Shown here one piece after another: positions 1 through 7,531 of a stretch of DNA of 64,000 nucleotides. A program made the position numbers and the translations under genes. The stretch is from Rhodococcus sp. Leaf278 (lineage in GTDB: Bacteria; Actinomycetota; Actinomycetes; Mycobacteriales; Mycobacteriaceae): NCBI RefSeq assembly GCF_001426085.1, contig NZ_LMRR01000006.1, forward strand, positions 104,630 to 168,629. The letters are read 5' to 3'. The notes under the pieces were generated by a model that had not been told where the DNA came from, searched no databases, and saw nothing but the letters and a program-made list of their open reading frames with translations. The stretch's first letter is position 1. Every line of letters starts with the position of its first letter.

Positions 1-230
1 TGCACCGCGATCTCGATGCGCGACGTGCCGTCGGGTGCCGAGGCCAAAGAGTAGCTTCGCTGCGCACTGTAGCCGTCCTCGGCGGTGAGCTTGACGTCCA
101 CGTGCTGGCCGGCGAGATGACCGGGCCAATCGTCCACGTCCAGAACGAGAGTGGACGCGGTGGGTGTCTCACGCCGCACGGCCCGAACGGTGGCAACGAG
201 CCAGGGTTTTGCCCCAGCGGTCATCACCAT
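1..230 (-). CDS. FAD-binding oxidoreductase, ferredoxin-reductase type (partial, C-terminus outside window)
   Basis: Only the N-terminal ~76 residues are present; the gene runs off the left edge. The visible part reads as the start of an FNR-type flavin domain. A strand near RETPTASTLVLDV and GHLAGQHVDVKL leads to RSYSLASAP, the R-x-Y-S-[LI] FAD-binding motif at about residues 58-66. The ATG lies one base after the stop of the molybdoenzyme gene, so the two are almost certainly co-translated. Pairing a soluble sulfite-oxidase-like protein with a flavin reductase suggests the reductase moves electrons between NAD(P)H and the molybdenum centre. The acceptor domain (2Fe-2S or none) cannot be seen. 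Confidence 0.85.
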   Translation of the reverse strand, partial: MVMTAGAKPWLVATVRAVRRETPTASTLVLDVDDWPGHLAGQHVDVKLTAEDGYSAQRSYSLASAPDGTSRIEIAV

Positions 231-231
231 G

Positions 232-831
232 TCAGTCGCCCTGGTAGCGCTGCTCGCGCCACGGATCTCCGTAGTCGTGATACCCGCCGCGTTCCCAGAA
301 GCCTTGTTCGTTCTCGACCGTCAGCTCGATACGCGAGACCCATTTCGCCGACTTCCAGAAATACAGGTGCGGGACCAAAAGCCGTGCGGGACCACCGTGT
401 TCGCGGGCCAGCGGAGCGCCGTCGAACTCGGTGACCAGCCAGGCCTTGCCGTCCCTGAGGTCTTCGAGCGGGAGGTTGGTGGTGTAGCCGTCGAAGCCGT
501 GCACCACGACGTAGCCGGCGTCGGTATCGAGGCCGTCCAGCAGAACGTCCAGGCTCACGCCGCGCCAGGTGGTGTCGAGCTTCGACCATTTGGTGACACA
601 GTGAATGTCGACGGTCGGGGTCTCGTGCGGAAGTGCCGCGAATTCGTCCCAGCTCCAGCTGCGAGTCTCGCCGCGTTCGGTGGTGATCGAGAAGGACCAC
701 GTGTCGGTGGCGACCACGGGCGCAGGGCCGATCGCGAGGACGGGAAAATCCTTGGTCAGATACTGACCGGGGGGAGTGCGCCCGTCGTCGCCGCGTCTGC
801 GGCCGACGAAGCCCTTCGAGATCAGTGCCAT
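232..831 (-). CDS. sulfite oxidase-like molybdopterin-dependent oxidoreductase
   Basis: A 199-residue soluble protein of the sulfite oxidase / MsrP (YedY) fold. The Mo-coordinating cysteine is Cys78 in DIHCVTKWSKLD, followed by the family's typical T-W-x-G-V stretch. The C-terminal PHLYFWKSAKWV and ERGGYHDYGDPW segments are also characteristic. There is no Tat signal or anchor, so it should act in the cytoplasm, unlike MsrP. The ATG at 831 (MALISKGF) is chosen over an upstream in-frame ATG because homologues begin here and run straight into GRRR...PPGQYLT. The reductase gene follows after one base. The natural substrate is not evident; sulfite oxidase activity should not be assumed. Confidence 0.88.
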   Translation of the reverse strand: MALISKGFVGRRRGDDGRTPPGQYLTKDFPVLAIGPAPVVATDTWSFSITTERGETRSWSWDEFAALPHETPTVDIHCVTKWSKLDTTWRGVSLDVLLDGLDTDAGYVVVHGFDGYTTNLPLEDLRDGKAWLVTEFDGAPLAREHGGPARLLVPHLYFWKSAKWVSRIELTVENEQGFWERGGYHDYGDPWREQRYQGD

Positions 832-858
832 AGTGACGAATTGTGCGCTCGTGGTCGG

Positions 859-880
859 GAGTCTGACAAGTCGGAGACTC
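859..880. promoter_or_regulatory. inverted repeat upstream of the molybdoenzyme operon
   Basis: GAGTCT (859-864) and AGACTC (875-880) form 6-bp perfect arms around a 10-nt centre, 28 to 49 bp upstream of the molybdoenzyme start. It could be an operator. The arms are short and no regulator gene adjoins it. Confidence 0.3.
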
Positions 881-1025
881 GACAACGTCGAAACGGTCGG
901 TTTCGATGATCGACCCGACACTATCGAGGCCCGAATAGTCCGGACCTAGTGCTGACGGCGGTGAGTTTTCGTACCGATGGCAGTCGATACCGGCGACACC
1001 TCACTATCGAGCATCGGAGACCATC

Positions 1026-1433
1026 ATGACCATGACGACAAAACCTGCGACCAACTCGCGCAACGCAGGACGCGTGGGTTGGGTCCTGACGGGCCTGCTC
1101 GCGCTGTTTCTGATTTTCGATATCGTCGGCAAATTGCTGAATGTGCAACAGGTGAAAGATGCGACAGTGGACTTGGGGCTGCGCGAAGAGATGACGCCCG
1201 TCATCGGCGTCGTACTACTGGTGTGCCTGGTTCTGTACCTGGTACCGCGCACCGCATTTCTCGGTGCGGTGCTTCTGACCGGATATCTCGGTGGTGCCGT
1301 CCTCACCAATTGGCGAGTGGACAAGCCGTTGTTCAGCACGGTCTTGTTCGCGGCGTACGTCGGCGTTCTTGCGTGGGGCGCGCTGTATCTGCGAGATCCG
1401 AAGGTGCGTCAGGTCATGCCGATAGTGCGGTAG
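1026..1433 (+). CDS. DoxX-like small membrane protein
   Basis: A 135-residue protein with four predicted membrane segments (about 16-36, 57-77, 79-97 and 104-124) and short polar ends, the layout of DoxX-like proteins. GKLL after the first helix and the central P-R-x-A-F-LGAVLLTGYLGGA helix pair fit this group. DoxX members are linked to quinone or thiosulfate metabolism in some organisms, but for short DoxX-like proteins the role is generally unknown. The first ATG (MTMTTKPA) is used; a second ATG lies two codons on. It reads toward the cupin gene with a structured 303-bp gap between them. Confidence 0.8.
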   Translation: MTMTTKPATNSRNAGRVGWVLTGLLALFLIFDIVGKLLNVQQVKDATVDLGLREEMTPVIGVVLLVCLVLYLVPRTAFLGAVLLTGYLGGAVLTNWRVDKPLFSTVLFAAYVGVLAWGALYLRDPKVRQVMPIVR

Positions 1434-1574
1434 TCGGTGCCGCGCATCCGTCGGGTCAGGTGGGGTTGTCGGACTCGTCGCACGGGCCGGATGACCGTCG
1501 GCGAGCTCGACACCTTCCTTGACGAGACCGGCGGACGGAGCTCCCGGCAAGCACCGTCGATGATCACCGGACTC

Positions 1575-1629
1575 CTCGCTACGGATATCGAATCGGTAGC
1601 GAGAGGTGCCCTGCCGGTACACCTCTCGC
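1575..1629. promoter_or_regulatory. two mutually exclusive hairpins carrying the GGTGTACCGGCAG motif
   Basis: Stem A pairs CTCGCTAC (1575-1582) with GTAGCGAG (1596-1603). Stem B pairs GCGAGAGGTG (1599-1608) with CACCTCTCGC (1620-1629), ten perfect pairs around an 11-nt loop. The two share bases 1599-1603, so they cannot form together. The loop and right arm of B contain the reverse complement of GGTGTACCGGCAGGG (1609-1623). The 17 bases 1607-1623 recur exactly at 3741-3757 before the MmyB-type regulator gene. It may be an operator, a terminator of the DoxX-like gene, or both. Confidence 0.5.
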
Positions 1630-1711
1630 CAGTGACTCCCCACAACTCTGTTTTCGCGATTGACTGAACCAGCGATTCGCGGTGAGCGCACCGCACACTC
1701 TTTCCGGGGTT

Positions 1712-1725
1712 TTTCTGTGCAGAAA
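1712..1725. promoter_or_regulatory. palindrome just before the cupin start codon
   Basis: TTTCTG-TG-CAGAAA is a perfect palindrome ending 11 bases before the GTG start of the cupin gene. In RNA it would fold next to the weak ribosome binding site, and in DNA it could be an operator half. The role is not known. Confidence 0.35.
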
Positions 1726-1736
1726 GTGAGCGTCCC

Positions 1737-2138
1737 GTGAATATCGAACCTGCTGTTCCCACGTCCAAGAACCCCGCTTCGCAGTTTGTCGGCGATGTGT
1801 GGCTGGACCCGATTGCGATGCCGCACGAACAGGGCCAGTCGATGGTGGTTGCCACCGTACGTTTTGCACCCGGTGCTCGCACCGCGTGGCATTCACACGA
1901 GAACGGCCAATATCTTCGCGTCACACAGGGAATAGCGCGATTCGGAAGTCGCGACGGCAGCATCATCGAGGTTCACCCGGGCCAGACGCTGTACACCCCT
2001 CCAGGCGAGGAGCACTGGCATGCCGCGGCACCGGGCGTGTTCATGGAGCACATCGCGATGCTTCAGAACGGGGAGGATCCCACCGCGACGACGACGTGGG
2101 CGGAGCACATCACCGACGCGCAGTACCAGGGCCGCTGA
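1737..2138 (+). CDS. cupin-domain protein, mandelonitrile-lyase-like type
   Basis: A 133-residue single-domain cupin. The metal-site pattern is clear: H52-x-H54 and Q58 in AWHSHENGQYLRV, and H93/H95 in GEEHWHAAAPGVFMEH. This layout matches small Mn-dependent cupins annotated as (R)-mandelonitrile-lyase-like or carboxymuconolactone-associated proteins; the substrate is not known. The start is GTG at 1737 because the conserved N-terminal segment ending FVGDVWLDP needs it. The ribosome site is weak (GTGAG). A structured leader with a motif shared by the MmyB-type regulator's own promoter lies upstream, so the gene may belong to that regulon. Confidence 0.82.
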   Translation: MNIEPAVPTSKNPASQFVGDVWLDPIAMPHEQGQSMVVATVRFAPGARTAWHSHENGQYLRVTQGIARFGSRDGSIIEVHPGQTLYTPPGEEHWHAAAPGVFMEHIAMLQNGEDPTATTTWAEHITDAQYQGR

Positions 2139-2173
2139 TGTCATCGCACCCAGCACCCGAATAGGAATGCACG

Positions 2174-2701
2174 ATGAAGAAGCAGTACATGGCAGTGGTC
2201 GGATTGTCGGTCGTGCTGGCCGCCTGTTCGACCGGGGCCGGCGAGGAATCTTCGACTGAATCCGCAAGCGTCACAGGTTCGATCGGTCCGCCTACAGGTG
2301 TGGCCGGTGCATCTGCTCGAGTACAGGGTGAGAACGGAGAGCCCATGCGTATCGACATTCGGATAGGTGAACGGACTGTGGTGGGAACGATGAACGATAG
2401 CGCGGCCAGTCGCGATCTCCTCGCGCTGCTTCCTCTGACACTGACGCTGTCCGACCACGGTGCGGTGGAGAAGGCAGGGCCGCTCCCTTCCGAGTTGTCG
2501 ACCGACGGAGCGCCCGGGAGTGCGGATCCCGATTCGGGCGACATCGGGTACTACGCGCCGGGGAACGACTTCGTCCTTTACTACGGCGATCAGAGCGAAT
2601 ACCCGGGCATTGTCATTTTGGGAAGCATGGCCGCGTCAGGGGCCGAGGCAATCGGCTCGATCGACGGAGACGTGACCGTCACCCTGACACGCTCGCAATA
2701 G
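2174..2701 (+). CDS. lipoprotein with cyclophilin-like domain
   Basis: A 175-residue lipoprotein. The signal peptide MKKQYMAVVGLSVVLAAC ends in the lipobox L-A-A-C with acylated Cys18. A low-complexity Ser/Glu linker follows, then a cyclophilin-like fold domain (about 55-172). Matching features are MRIDIRIGERTVVGTMND, the SRDLLALLPLTLTLSDHG helix, and YYAPGNDFVLYYGD, as in small bacterial cyclophilin-like proteins that usually lack proline isomerase residues. It starts 35 bp after the cupin stop on the same strand and is likely co-transcribed. A role on the outer face of the membrane is inferred; no ligand is known. Confidence 0.82.
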   Translation: MKKQYMAVVGLSVVLAACSTGAGEESSTESASVTGSIGPPTGVAGASARVQGENGEPMRIDIRIGERTVVGTMNDSAASRDLLALLPLTLTLSDHGAVEKAGPLPSELSTDGAPGSADPDSGDIGYYAPGNDFVLYYGDQSEYPGIVILGSMAASGAEAIGSIDGDVTVTLTRSQ

Positions 2702-2825
2702 TCGAGTGAAGACGAAAAGCGTTGCGCTGCAATGTAGACAGCGTGGTATGCGTGTCGGTGCGATATGTCCCGGAACCGTCATCTCACCCTCGGCCCCAAG
2801 AAACATTCGCCAACCGGAAGATCAT

Positions 2826-3704
2826 TCACGCCTGAGTCTGAGCTCCGGTATGTTCTGCTGCCCATGATCCGAGCAGGCGCAGACGTTCCGCGCTCGACGA
2901 ACCTGGTTCGGCGGTGTACACCATGAGGACAGATCCGGGGTCGGCGGTGATGGCGAGCGCCTCGTAGGCGAGGTGGATCTCGCCCACGACCGGGTGGGCG
3001 AAGCGCTTCATTCCCGCTCCGTGGTTCCGAACGTTGTGGGCACCCCATAGCTTTCGGAATGTCTCGTCACGGGTGGACAGCTCACCCACGAGGTCTTGTA
3101 GTCCCTTGTCGTGTGGGTCGCGGCCGGCTTCGGCTCGCATGATGGCTACGCACATTTCGGCGAACGTATCCCAGTCGGGGTAGAACTCCCGCGACGACGG
3201 ATCCAGAAACTGGAATCGGGCAAGGTTGGGAGTTCGTCCACCGTCCCCGATCACCGGAGCGTAGAAGGCTTTTGCGAGATCGTTGGTCGCCAGTAGATCT
3301 TGACGCTGGTTGCGAACGAAGGCGATTCCATCCGTGATCGAGTCCAGCGCCCATTGCAGGCTGATCCTCGGGGTTGCAGGACGCGCCGCCTTACGCCGCG
3401 GACGCCCGGACGTCGGTACTCCGTCGACGGCTCGGGCCAGATCGAGGAGGTGTGCGTGTTCGGTGTCGTCGAGTTGCAGAGCGCGCGAAAGTGCATCGAG
3501 CACGGACGCCGACGCACCGCCGATGGCACCGCGCTCGATACGTGCGTAATACTCGACTGAGAGGCCTGCAAGGGCTGCCACTTCGCTTCGCCGTAGCCCG
3601 GCGACTCTGCGACGGTTGCTTCCACCCGGGATCCCGGCCGCATCCGGGGTGAGCCTGGCTCGGCGGGTCATGAGGAACTCGCGCACTTCGGCCTTGTTGT
3701 CCAT
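2826..3704 (-). CDS. XRE-family regulator with MmyB-like ligand-binding domain
   Basis: A 292-residue transcription regulator. The N-terminal XRE helix-turn-helix (about 10-75) carries GLRRSEVAALAGLSVEYYARIERG. The C-terminal two-thirds is an MmyB-like domain: NLARFQFLDPSSREFYPDWD, HNVRNHGAGMKRFAHPVVGE and VYTAEPGSSSAERLRLLGSWA. Such domains bind small hydrophobic ligands in the few studied cases. The ATG at 3704 (MDNKAEVREFL) is preferred because it begins the conserved segment and the open frame further upstream covers the promoter. The motif shared with the cupin and alcohol dehydrogenase loci lies 37-53 bp upstream, which suggests autoregulation. It sits directly after the MFS/ADH unit. 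Confidence 0.9.
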   Translation of the reverse strand: MDNKAEVREFLMTRRARLTPDAAGIPGGSNRRRVAGLRRSEVAALAGLSVEYYARIERGAIGGASASVLDALSRALQLDDTEHAHLLDLARAVDGVPTSGRPRRKAARPATPRISLQWALDSITDGIAFVRNQRQDLLATNDLAKAFYAPVIGDGGRTPNLARFQFLDPSSREFYPDWDTFAEMCVAIMRAEAGRDPHDKGLQDLVGELSTRDETFRKLWGAHNVRNHGAGMKRFAHPVVGEIHLAYEALAITADPGSVLMVYTAEPGSSSAERLRLLGSWAAEHTGAQTQA

Positions 3705-3740
3705 ACCGTCAAGGGTAAGACCGTTCTTCGGATCGAACGA

Positions 3741-3767
3741 TGCCCTGCCGGTACACCCTTCGGCAGG
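3741..3767. promoter_or_regulatory. candidate operator of the MmyB-type regulator (copy 2 of 3)
   Basis: Bases 3741-3757 repeat exactly the 17 bases at 1607-1623. On the minus strand they read GGTGTACCGGCAGGGCA toward the regulator gene. An additional inverted repeat, CCTGCCG (3744-3750) with CGGCAGG (3761-3767), overlaps it. The position is 37-63 bp before the regulator's start, where a promoter operator would be expected. Confidence 0.6.
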
Positions 3768-3784
3768 ACCCGTCGGTCGCGGGT

Positions 3785-5011
3785 TCAACACGACACCGCG
3801 TCGTCGGTGGCCCTCGTGAGCTTCGCTGACTCCTGCCCGCGTCGGCGGGCCCTATCGACGAGAACGAGCGCCGCCAACGGAATCAGAAGCGCGACAGCGA
3901 ACAATGCGCCTACGAGTGGAATGGCGGCGGGGCCGGACGTGCCGATCGCGCGCGCGGTGACCCAGCTGCCTACAGCAGTTCCCAGGTTGAACATGGAGGT
4001 GGACAGCGAGGTCGCCAAGGTCGGTGCTCCCTGAGCGAATCGTACGGCCAGCGACATCAGGACCGGATTCGTTCCCAGACCGGCCATCCCGGCGAGGGCG
4101 AGCAACACGATCGAGGGCACGGCATAGTGCGAGAACACATTCAGCAGGCCGAGTGCGACAACCACCACGATGCCGCCGGTCAGCGCAGTGCCGTATGGCG
4201 CAAGATCAGCGAATCGGCCACTGTTCAGAGTGCCGGTCACCGCCCCGACCCCGAAGACGGCAAGGCCTAGGGGGAGTAGATCGGCAGAGAGGCCGCCGCG
4301 GTCGGTGAGTAGAGGAGAGATGAAGGAATACGTGGACATCACCGCGCCGGAGATCAGCACGCATGCGGCCATCACCAACCAGAATCGTCCTGTGGCCAGC
4401 GCAGCAAGCTGCGAGCGGACTGGAACTACCGCGGTGTCTGCGCGGCCGCCCGGGACGAACCGAGCAATGACGAACGCAGCCAGAATCGCTGCAACCGCGA
4501 GGATCCAGAACGGGCCACGCCACCCGACCAGTTGACCGGCGACCGATCCGAGCGGCACGCCGACCACCGTCGCCAGAATACCGCCACTGAGTACCAGACC
4601 GATGGCTCGTGCGCTCGATTCCCGTTCTACTGCAGCTGAGGCGACCGACGCCGCGATCGACCAGAACGCCCCTGTCGCAAGGGCTGTCACGAAACGAGTC
4701 ACGAGAATGACCGACAGCTCATCGGTCAGTGCCACGATGATGTGACCGGCGGCGAACACACCGAGTGCGAGTACGAGGGTGGTCCGCTGAGAGATTTTGA
4801 GCACGGCGATCGCGACCAGGGGTGTGGCGATCATTCCCATGGCGAAAGCGGTGACGAGGAGGCCTGCTGCCGATATGCCGATTGCCAGATCGGCGGAAAG
4901 ATCGGGGAGGAGACCGGCCACGACGAACTCGGACGTTCCCATGAGAAATGTACCCATTGCGAGGACGGTGACCAGAAAGGGTAGTGGCTTTCGCTCTTCG
5001 GTGGAGGACAC
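3785..5011 (-). CDS. MFS drug exporter, chloramphenicol-efflux-like (DHA1)
   Basis: A 408-residue twelve-helix major facilitator. The first helix holds MGTFLMGTSEFVVAGLLPDLS and the next AAGLLVTAFAMGMIATP. The motif-C region GGILATVVGVPLGSVAGQLVGWRG is typical of H+-drug antiporters of the Cmx/CmrA and AraJ group. The GTG at 5011 gives the normal family length; an upstream extension of the frame would overlap the ADH gene. It lies 64 bp downstream of the ADH gene on the same strand and is likely in one transcript. The exported compound is unknown. The pairing suggests detoxification of a reactive carbonyl or alcohol together with efflux. Confidence 0.88.
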   Translation of the reverse strand: MSSTEERKPLPFLVTVLAMGTFLMGTSEFVVAGLLPDLSADLAIGISAAGLLVTAFAMGMIATPLVAIAVLKISQRTTLVLALGVFAAGHIIVALTDELSVILVTRFVTALATGAFWSIAASVASAAVERESSARAIGLVLSGGILATVVGVPLGSVAGQLVGWRGPFWILAVAAILAAFVIARFVPGGRADTAVVPVRSQLAALATGRFWLVMAACVLISGAVMSTYSFISPLLTDRGGLSADLLPLGLAVFGVGAVTGTLNSGRFADLAPYGTALTGGIVVVVALGLLNVFSHYAVPSIVLLALAGMAGLGTNPVLMSLAVRFAQGAPTLATSLSTSMFNLGTAVGSWVTARAIGTSGPAAIPLVGALFAVALLIPLAALVLVDRARRRGQESAKLTRATDDAVSC

Positions 5012-5075
5012 GGCGTTTTCTCTCGGATCGATAATGGACTTTCCTTCTGCGGCTACTGATCGCGTTCCGAGGCCG

Positions 5076-6122
5076 TCAGGCCAGGGTCGAGGTATCGATG
5101 ACGAATCGGTAGCGGACGTCGGATGCCAGGACCCGCTCCCAGGCGTCGTTGATCTTGTCGGCGGAAATGACCTCGATCTCGGCTCCGAGGTGGTGCTCGG
5201 CGCAGAAGTCGAGCATTTCCTGAGTTTCGGCGATCGATCCGATGGCCGATCCTGCAAAGGTCCTGCGGTGGGGGATGAGCGAGAAGACCTGCAACGGAAG
5301 CGGTTCCGCGGGGGCACCGACGTTGACCATGGCGCCGTCGACGGCGAGCAGTGACAGGTGTGCGTTCAGGTCGATCGAGGCGCTGACGGTATTGATGATC
5401 AGATCGAATGTGGACGCGAGTGTCTCGAACGTGTCCGGGTCGCTGGTTGCGTAGTAGTGGTCGGCCCCCAGTCGGAGTCCGTCCTCCTGCTTCTTCAGCG
5501 ACTGCGACAGAACCGTCACCTCGGCACCCATGGCGTGGGCGATCTTGACGGCCATGTGGCCGAGTCCGCCCATGCCGACGACGGCGACCTTCTTGCCGGG
5601 TCCGGCACCCCAGTGGCGGAGGGGTGAGTAGGTGGTGATGCCGGCGCACAGCAGGGGTGCGGCGGCGTCGAGTTCGATGCCCTCGGGGATCTTCACCACG
5701 AAGTGTTCGGTGACGACGACCTGCTGGGAGTAGCCGCCCTGGGTGGTAGTGCCGTCGCGGTCGGTGCCGCCGTAGGTCTGGACATTGCCGACGAGGCAAT
5801 ACTGCTCGAGGCCCTTGACGCACTGGGCGCACTCGCCGCAGGAGTCGACCATGCAGCCGACTCCGACGCGATCGCAGACCGCGTGCGTGGTGACCTGGGA
5901 GCCGACCTCGGCAACGGTGCCGGCGATTTCGTGTCCGACGACCTGCGGGTAGCTGATCGGTCCCCATTCGCCGCGTGCGGTGTGGATGTCGGAGTGGCAG
6001 ATGCCGGCGAATTCGATGTCGATGCGAACGTCGTGCGGCCCGAGGTCGCGGCGTTCGATGGTGGCGGGGGACAGGGGCTGGTCGGCTGCGGTGGCGGCGT
6101 AGGCCTTCACGGAAGTTGTCAT
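5076..6122 (-). CDS. zinc-dependent alcohol dehydrogenase, NADP-dependent cinnamyl-alcohol type
   Basis: A 348-residue medium-chain dehydrogenase. Catalytic zinc ligands are in GICHSDIH and the GHEIAG motif; the structural zinc lobe is [15 protein letters not shown]. The Rossmann motif [13 protein letters not shown] precedes the cofactor loop VLSQSLKK, whose Ser-Lys pattern fits NADP(H) use as in AdhC/YahK-like enzymes reducing aldehydes. The ATG at 6122 ([10 protein letters not shown]) is the conserved start, and an in-frame upstream stretch covers the promoter hairpin. A copy of the GGTGTACCGG-type motif sits 44-72 bp upstream. The MFS exporter follows 64 bp downstream. Confidence 0.9.
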   Translation of the reverse strand: MTTSVKAYAATAADQPLSPATIERRDLGPHDVRIDIEFAGICHSDIHTARGEWGPISYPQVVGHEIAGTVAEVGSQVTTHAVCDRVGVGCMVDSCGECAQCVKGLEQYCLVGNVQTYGGTDRDGTTTQGGYSQQVVVTEHFVVKIPEGIELDAAAPLLCAGITTYSPLRHWGAGPGKKVAVVGMGGLGHMAVKIAHAMGAEVTVLSQSLKKQEDGLRLGADHYYATSDPDTFETLASTFDLIINTVSASIDLNAHLSLLAVDGAMVNVGAPAEPLPLQVFSLIPHRRTFAGSAIGSIAETQEMLDFCAEHHLGAEIEVISADKINDAWERVLASDVRYRFVIDTSTLA

Positions 6123-6165
6123 CTCTCGATAGAACATGAGCCGATGAGATCGAGACAGTCTCTGT

Positions 6166-6194
6166 CGAGGGGTGTACCGGGAGAACACCCCTCG
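6166..6194. promoter_or_regulatory. candidate operator of the MmyB-type regulator (copy 3 of 3)
   Basis: A perfect 10-bp inverted repeat, CGAGGGGTGT (6166-6175) and ACACCCCTCG (6185-6194), around a 9-nt centre. Bases 6171-6183 read GGTGTACCGGGAG, matching 12 of 13 bases of the motif before the cupin and regulator genes. It lies 44-72 bp upstream of the ADH start, a promoter-proximal position. Confidence 0.6.
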
Positions 6195-6217
6195 TCGGTT
6201 TTGCCGGGGATCACCGA

Positions 6218-6235
6218 CCAGATGGCAGCATCTGG
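6218..6235. terminator. hairpin downstream of the GNAT gene
   Basis: CCAGATG-gcag-CATCTGG forms a 7-bp perfect stem with a 4-nt loop, about 60 bp after the GNAT stop and about 95 bp before the ADH start. No U-tract follows, so strength is uncertain. Confidence 0.45.
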
Positions 6236-6295
6236 CTGAATCACCTCGGTTGCGACGCCCGTTCCCGTTGTGGGGTAGCGGTCAAACGGACCAGC

Positions 6296-6871
6296 TCAGT
6301 GGCGCAGGTCTTTTCGCATGATCACCCGAGGGAAGCCACCCGACACCGACGTTGTTTCCACAGCGAACTCGAAGCCCGCCGACTCGAACAACCCGCGGGT
6401 GCCTACGTATGCCATCGTCAGGTCGACCTTCGCACCCCTGTTGTCCACCGGATACCCCTCGACCGCCGGGGCGTCATGGTCGACCGCGAACCGAACTGCA
6501 CCGTCCAACAACGCATGTGCGATCCCGCGCTTTCGGTGGCCGGCCTTGACTCGGAAGCACCAGACCGTCCAGGCGGGCAGATCGTCGACATGCGGAATCT
6601 TGTTCGACCGTGCGAACGGCAACTCCGAGCGTGGTGCAACTGCCGCCCAACCGACTGCCTCGTCGCCGTCGTAGGCCAGTACCCCCGGCGCGATACTGCG
6701 ACGGGTCAGCTTCTCCACGTACTCACCGCGTTCGGGGCCGACGAGTGCCCTGTTGGTCGCGGAATCGATACGGTGGCTCAGGCACCAGCAGACCGAGGAC
6801 GTCGGGTTCTTGGGACCGAGAATCGAACTCAGATCCGCGAACGACGTAGCAGGTCGTACCGAGAATTTCAC
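6296..6871 (-). CDS. GNAT-family N-acetyltransferase
   Basis: A 191-residue acetyltransferase. The acetyl-CoA binding motif is visible as CFRVKAGHRKRGIAHALLDGAV (R/Q-x-x-G-x-G/A type), preceded by GWAAVAPRSELPFARS and followed by the GLFESAGFEFAVETTS strand-helix. The CWCLSHR segment near the N-terminus is common in a subgroup with an N-terminal Trp/Cys-rich loop. The acceptor substrate cannot be told. The start is GTG at 6871 (preceding KFSVRPATSF). Codons upstream of it are open for over 100 residues but look like shadow coding of the opposite deaminase gene. Confidence 0.82.
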   Translation of the reverse strand: MKFSVRPATSFADLSSILGPKNPTSSVCWCLSHRIDSATNRALVGPERGEYVEKLTRRSIAPGVLAYDGDEAVGWAAVAPRSELPFARSNKIPHVDDLPAWTVWCFRVKAGHRKRGIAHALLDGAVRFAVDHDAPAVEGYPVDNRGAKVDLTMAYVGTRGLFESAGFEFAVETTSVSGGFPRVIMRKDLRH

Positions 6872-7014
6872 CTGATGATCGTACCGAGGATCGGTCGTCG
6901 TCGACCTGCAGAACGCACGCGGTGTCGGGACCGGTGGGTCGGCAGGCGGCGAAAGCCCAGGCGGTACGGTCGAGACGTGAACATTTCGATCGTCGACGCA
7001 CCCGGTGGTGCGAT

Positions 7015-7503
7015 GTGAGTATTTCTTCGAGCGACCGCGCATTCCTGGCCCGTGCTGTGGACTTGGCGGCGGACGCAGTGCAGACGGGCAACGATCCGTT
7101 CGGATCGATACTCGTCTCGGAGGGCGGGGAAGTGTTGGCCGAGGACAGAAATCGGGTCGGCGACCGGAACGATCCCACCCAGCACCCCGAGATCGCTCTG
7201 TCTCGTTGGGCTGCCACCAATCTGAGCCCAGTGCAGCGTCGGGCATCGACGGTCTACACCTCCGGTGAGCACTGCGTGATGTGCGCTGCGAGCCACGGAA
7301 TAGTCGGGCTCGGCCGCATCGTGTACGCCACGTCTACCGCTCAATTGCTCACGTGGCTCGAAGAATTGGGTGCTGCACCACTCGCCATCACACCGTTGCC
7401 CATCGAACAGATCGTGCCGGGGATCGTGGTCGACGGGCCGGTCGCCGAGTTCGGCGATACCGTCCGTGAACTACACCGGCGCAGTCACGCTGCTGCGCAG
7501 TAG
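7015..7503 (+). CDS. nucleoside / cytidine deaminase family zinc enzyme
   Basis: A 162-residue deaminase. The zinc and catalytic motif is HPE in TQHPEIALSRW (His ligand and proton-shuttle Glu). The two cysteine ligands are in SGEHCVMCAASHG, a variant of the usual P-C-x-x-C in which His replaces Pro. The N-terminal VQTGNDPFGSILV matches guanine and nucleoside deaminases of the cytidine deaminase superfamily. The substrate is not fixed by sequence. The start is GTG at 7015. It is divergent from the GNAT gene across about 140 bp and stands 28 bp before the membrane hydrolase gene. Confidence 0.85.
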   Translation: MSISSSDRAFLARAVDLAADAVQTGNDPFGSILVSEGGEVLAEDRNRVGDRNDPTQHPEIALSRWAATNLSPVQRRASTVYTSGEHCVMCAASHGIVGLGRIVYATSTAQLLTWLEELGAAPLAITPLPIEQIVPGIVVDGPVAEFGDTVRELHRRSHAAAQ

Positions 7504-7531
7504 CGCACTCGAATAACAAAGGGGGAAGCGC

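Larger units (their letters stand above)
1434..1736. other. 303-bp structured gap between DoxX-like and cupin genes
   Basis: I see no convincing gene here. A 76-codon open frame (1437-1667) lacks a ribosome site and resembles no family. The stretch holds two overlapping inverted repeats at 1575-1629, annotated separately, and a small palindrome at 1712-1725. It probably contains the end of the DoxX-like transcript and the promoter and leader of the cupin gene. Confidence 0.6.

Noticed and set aside
1437..1667. A 76-codon frame between the DoxX-like and cupin genes.
   Set aside because: It has no ribosome site or family signal and covers the inverted repeats; listed as non-coding.
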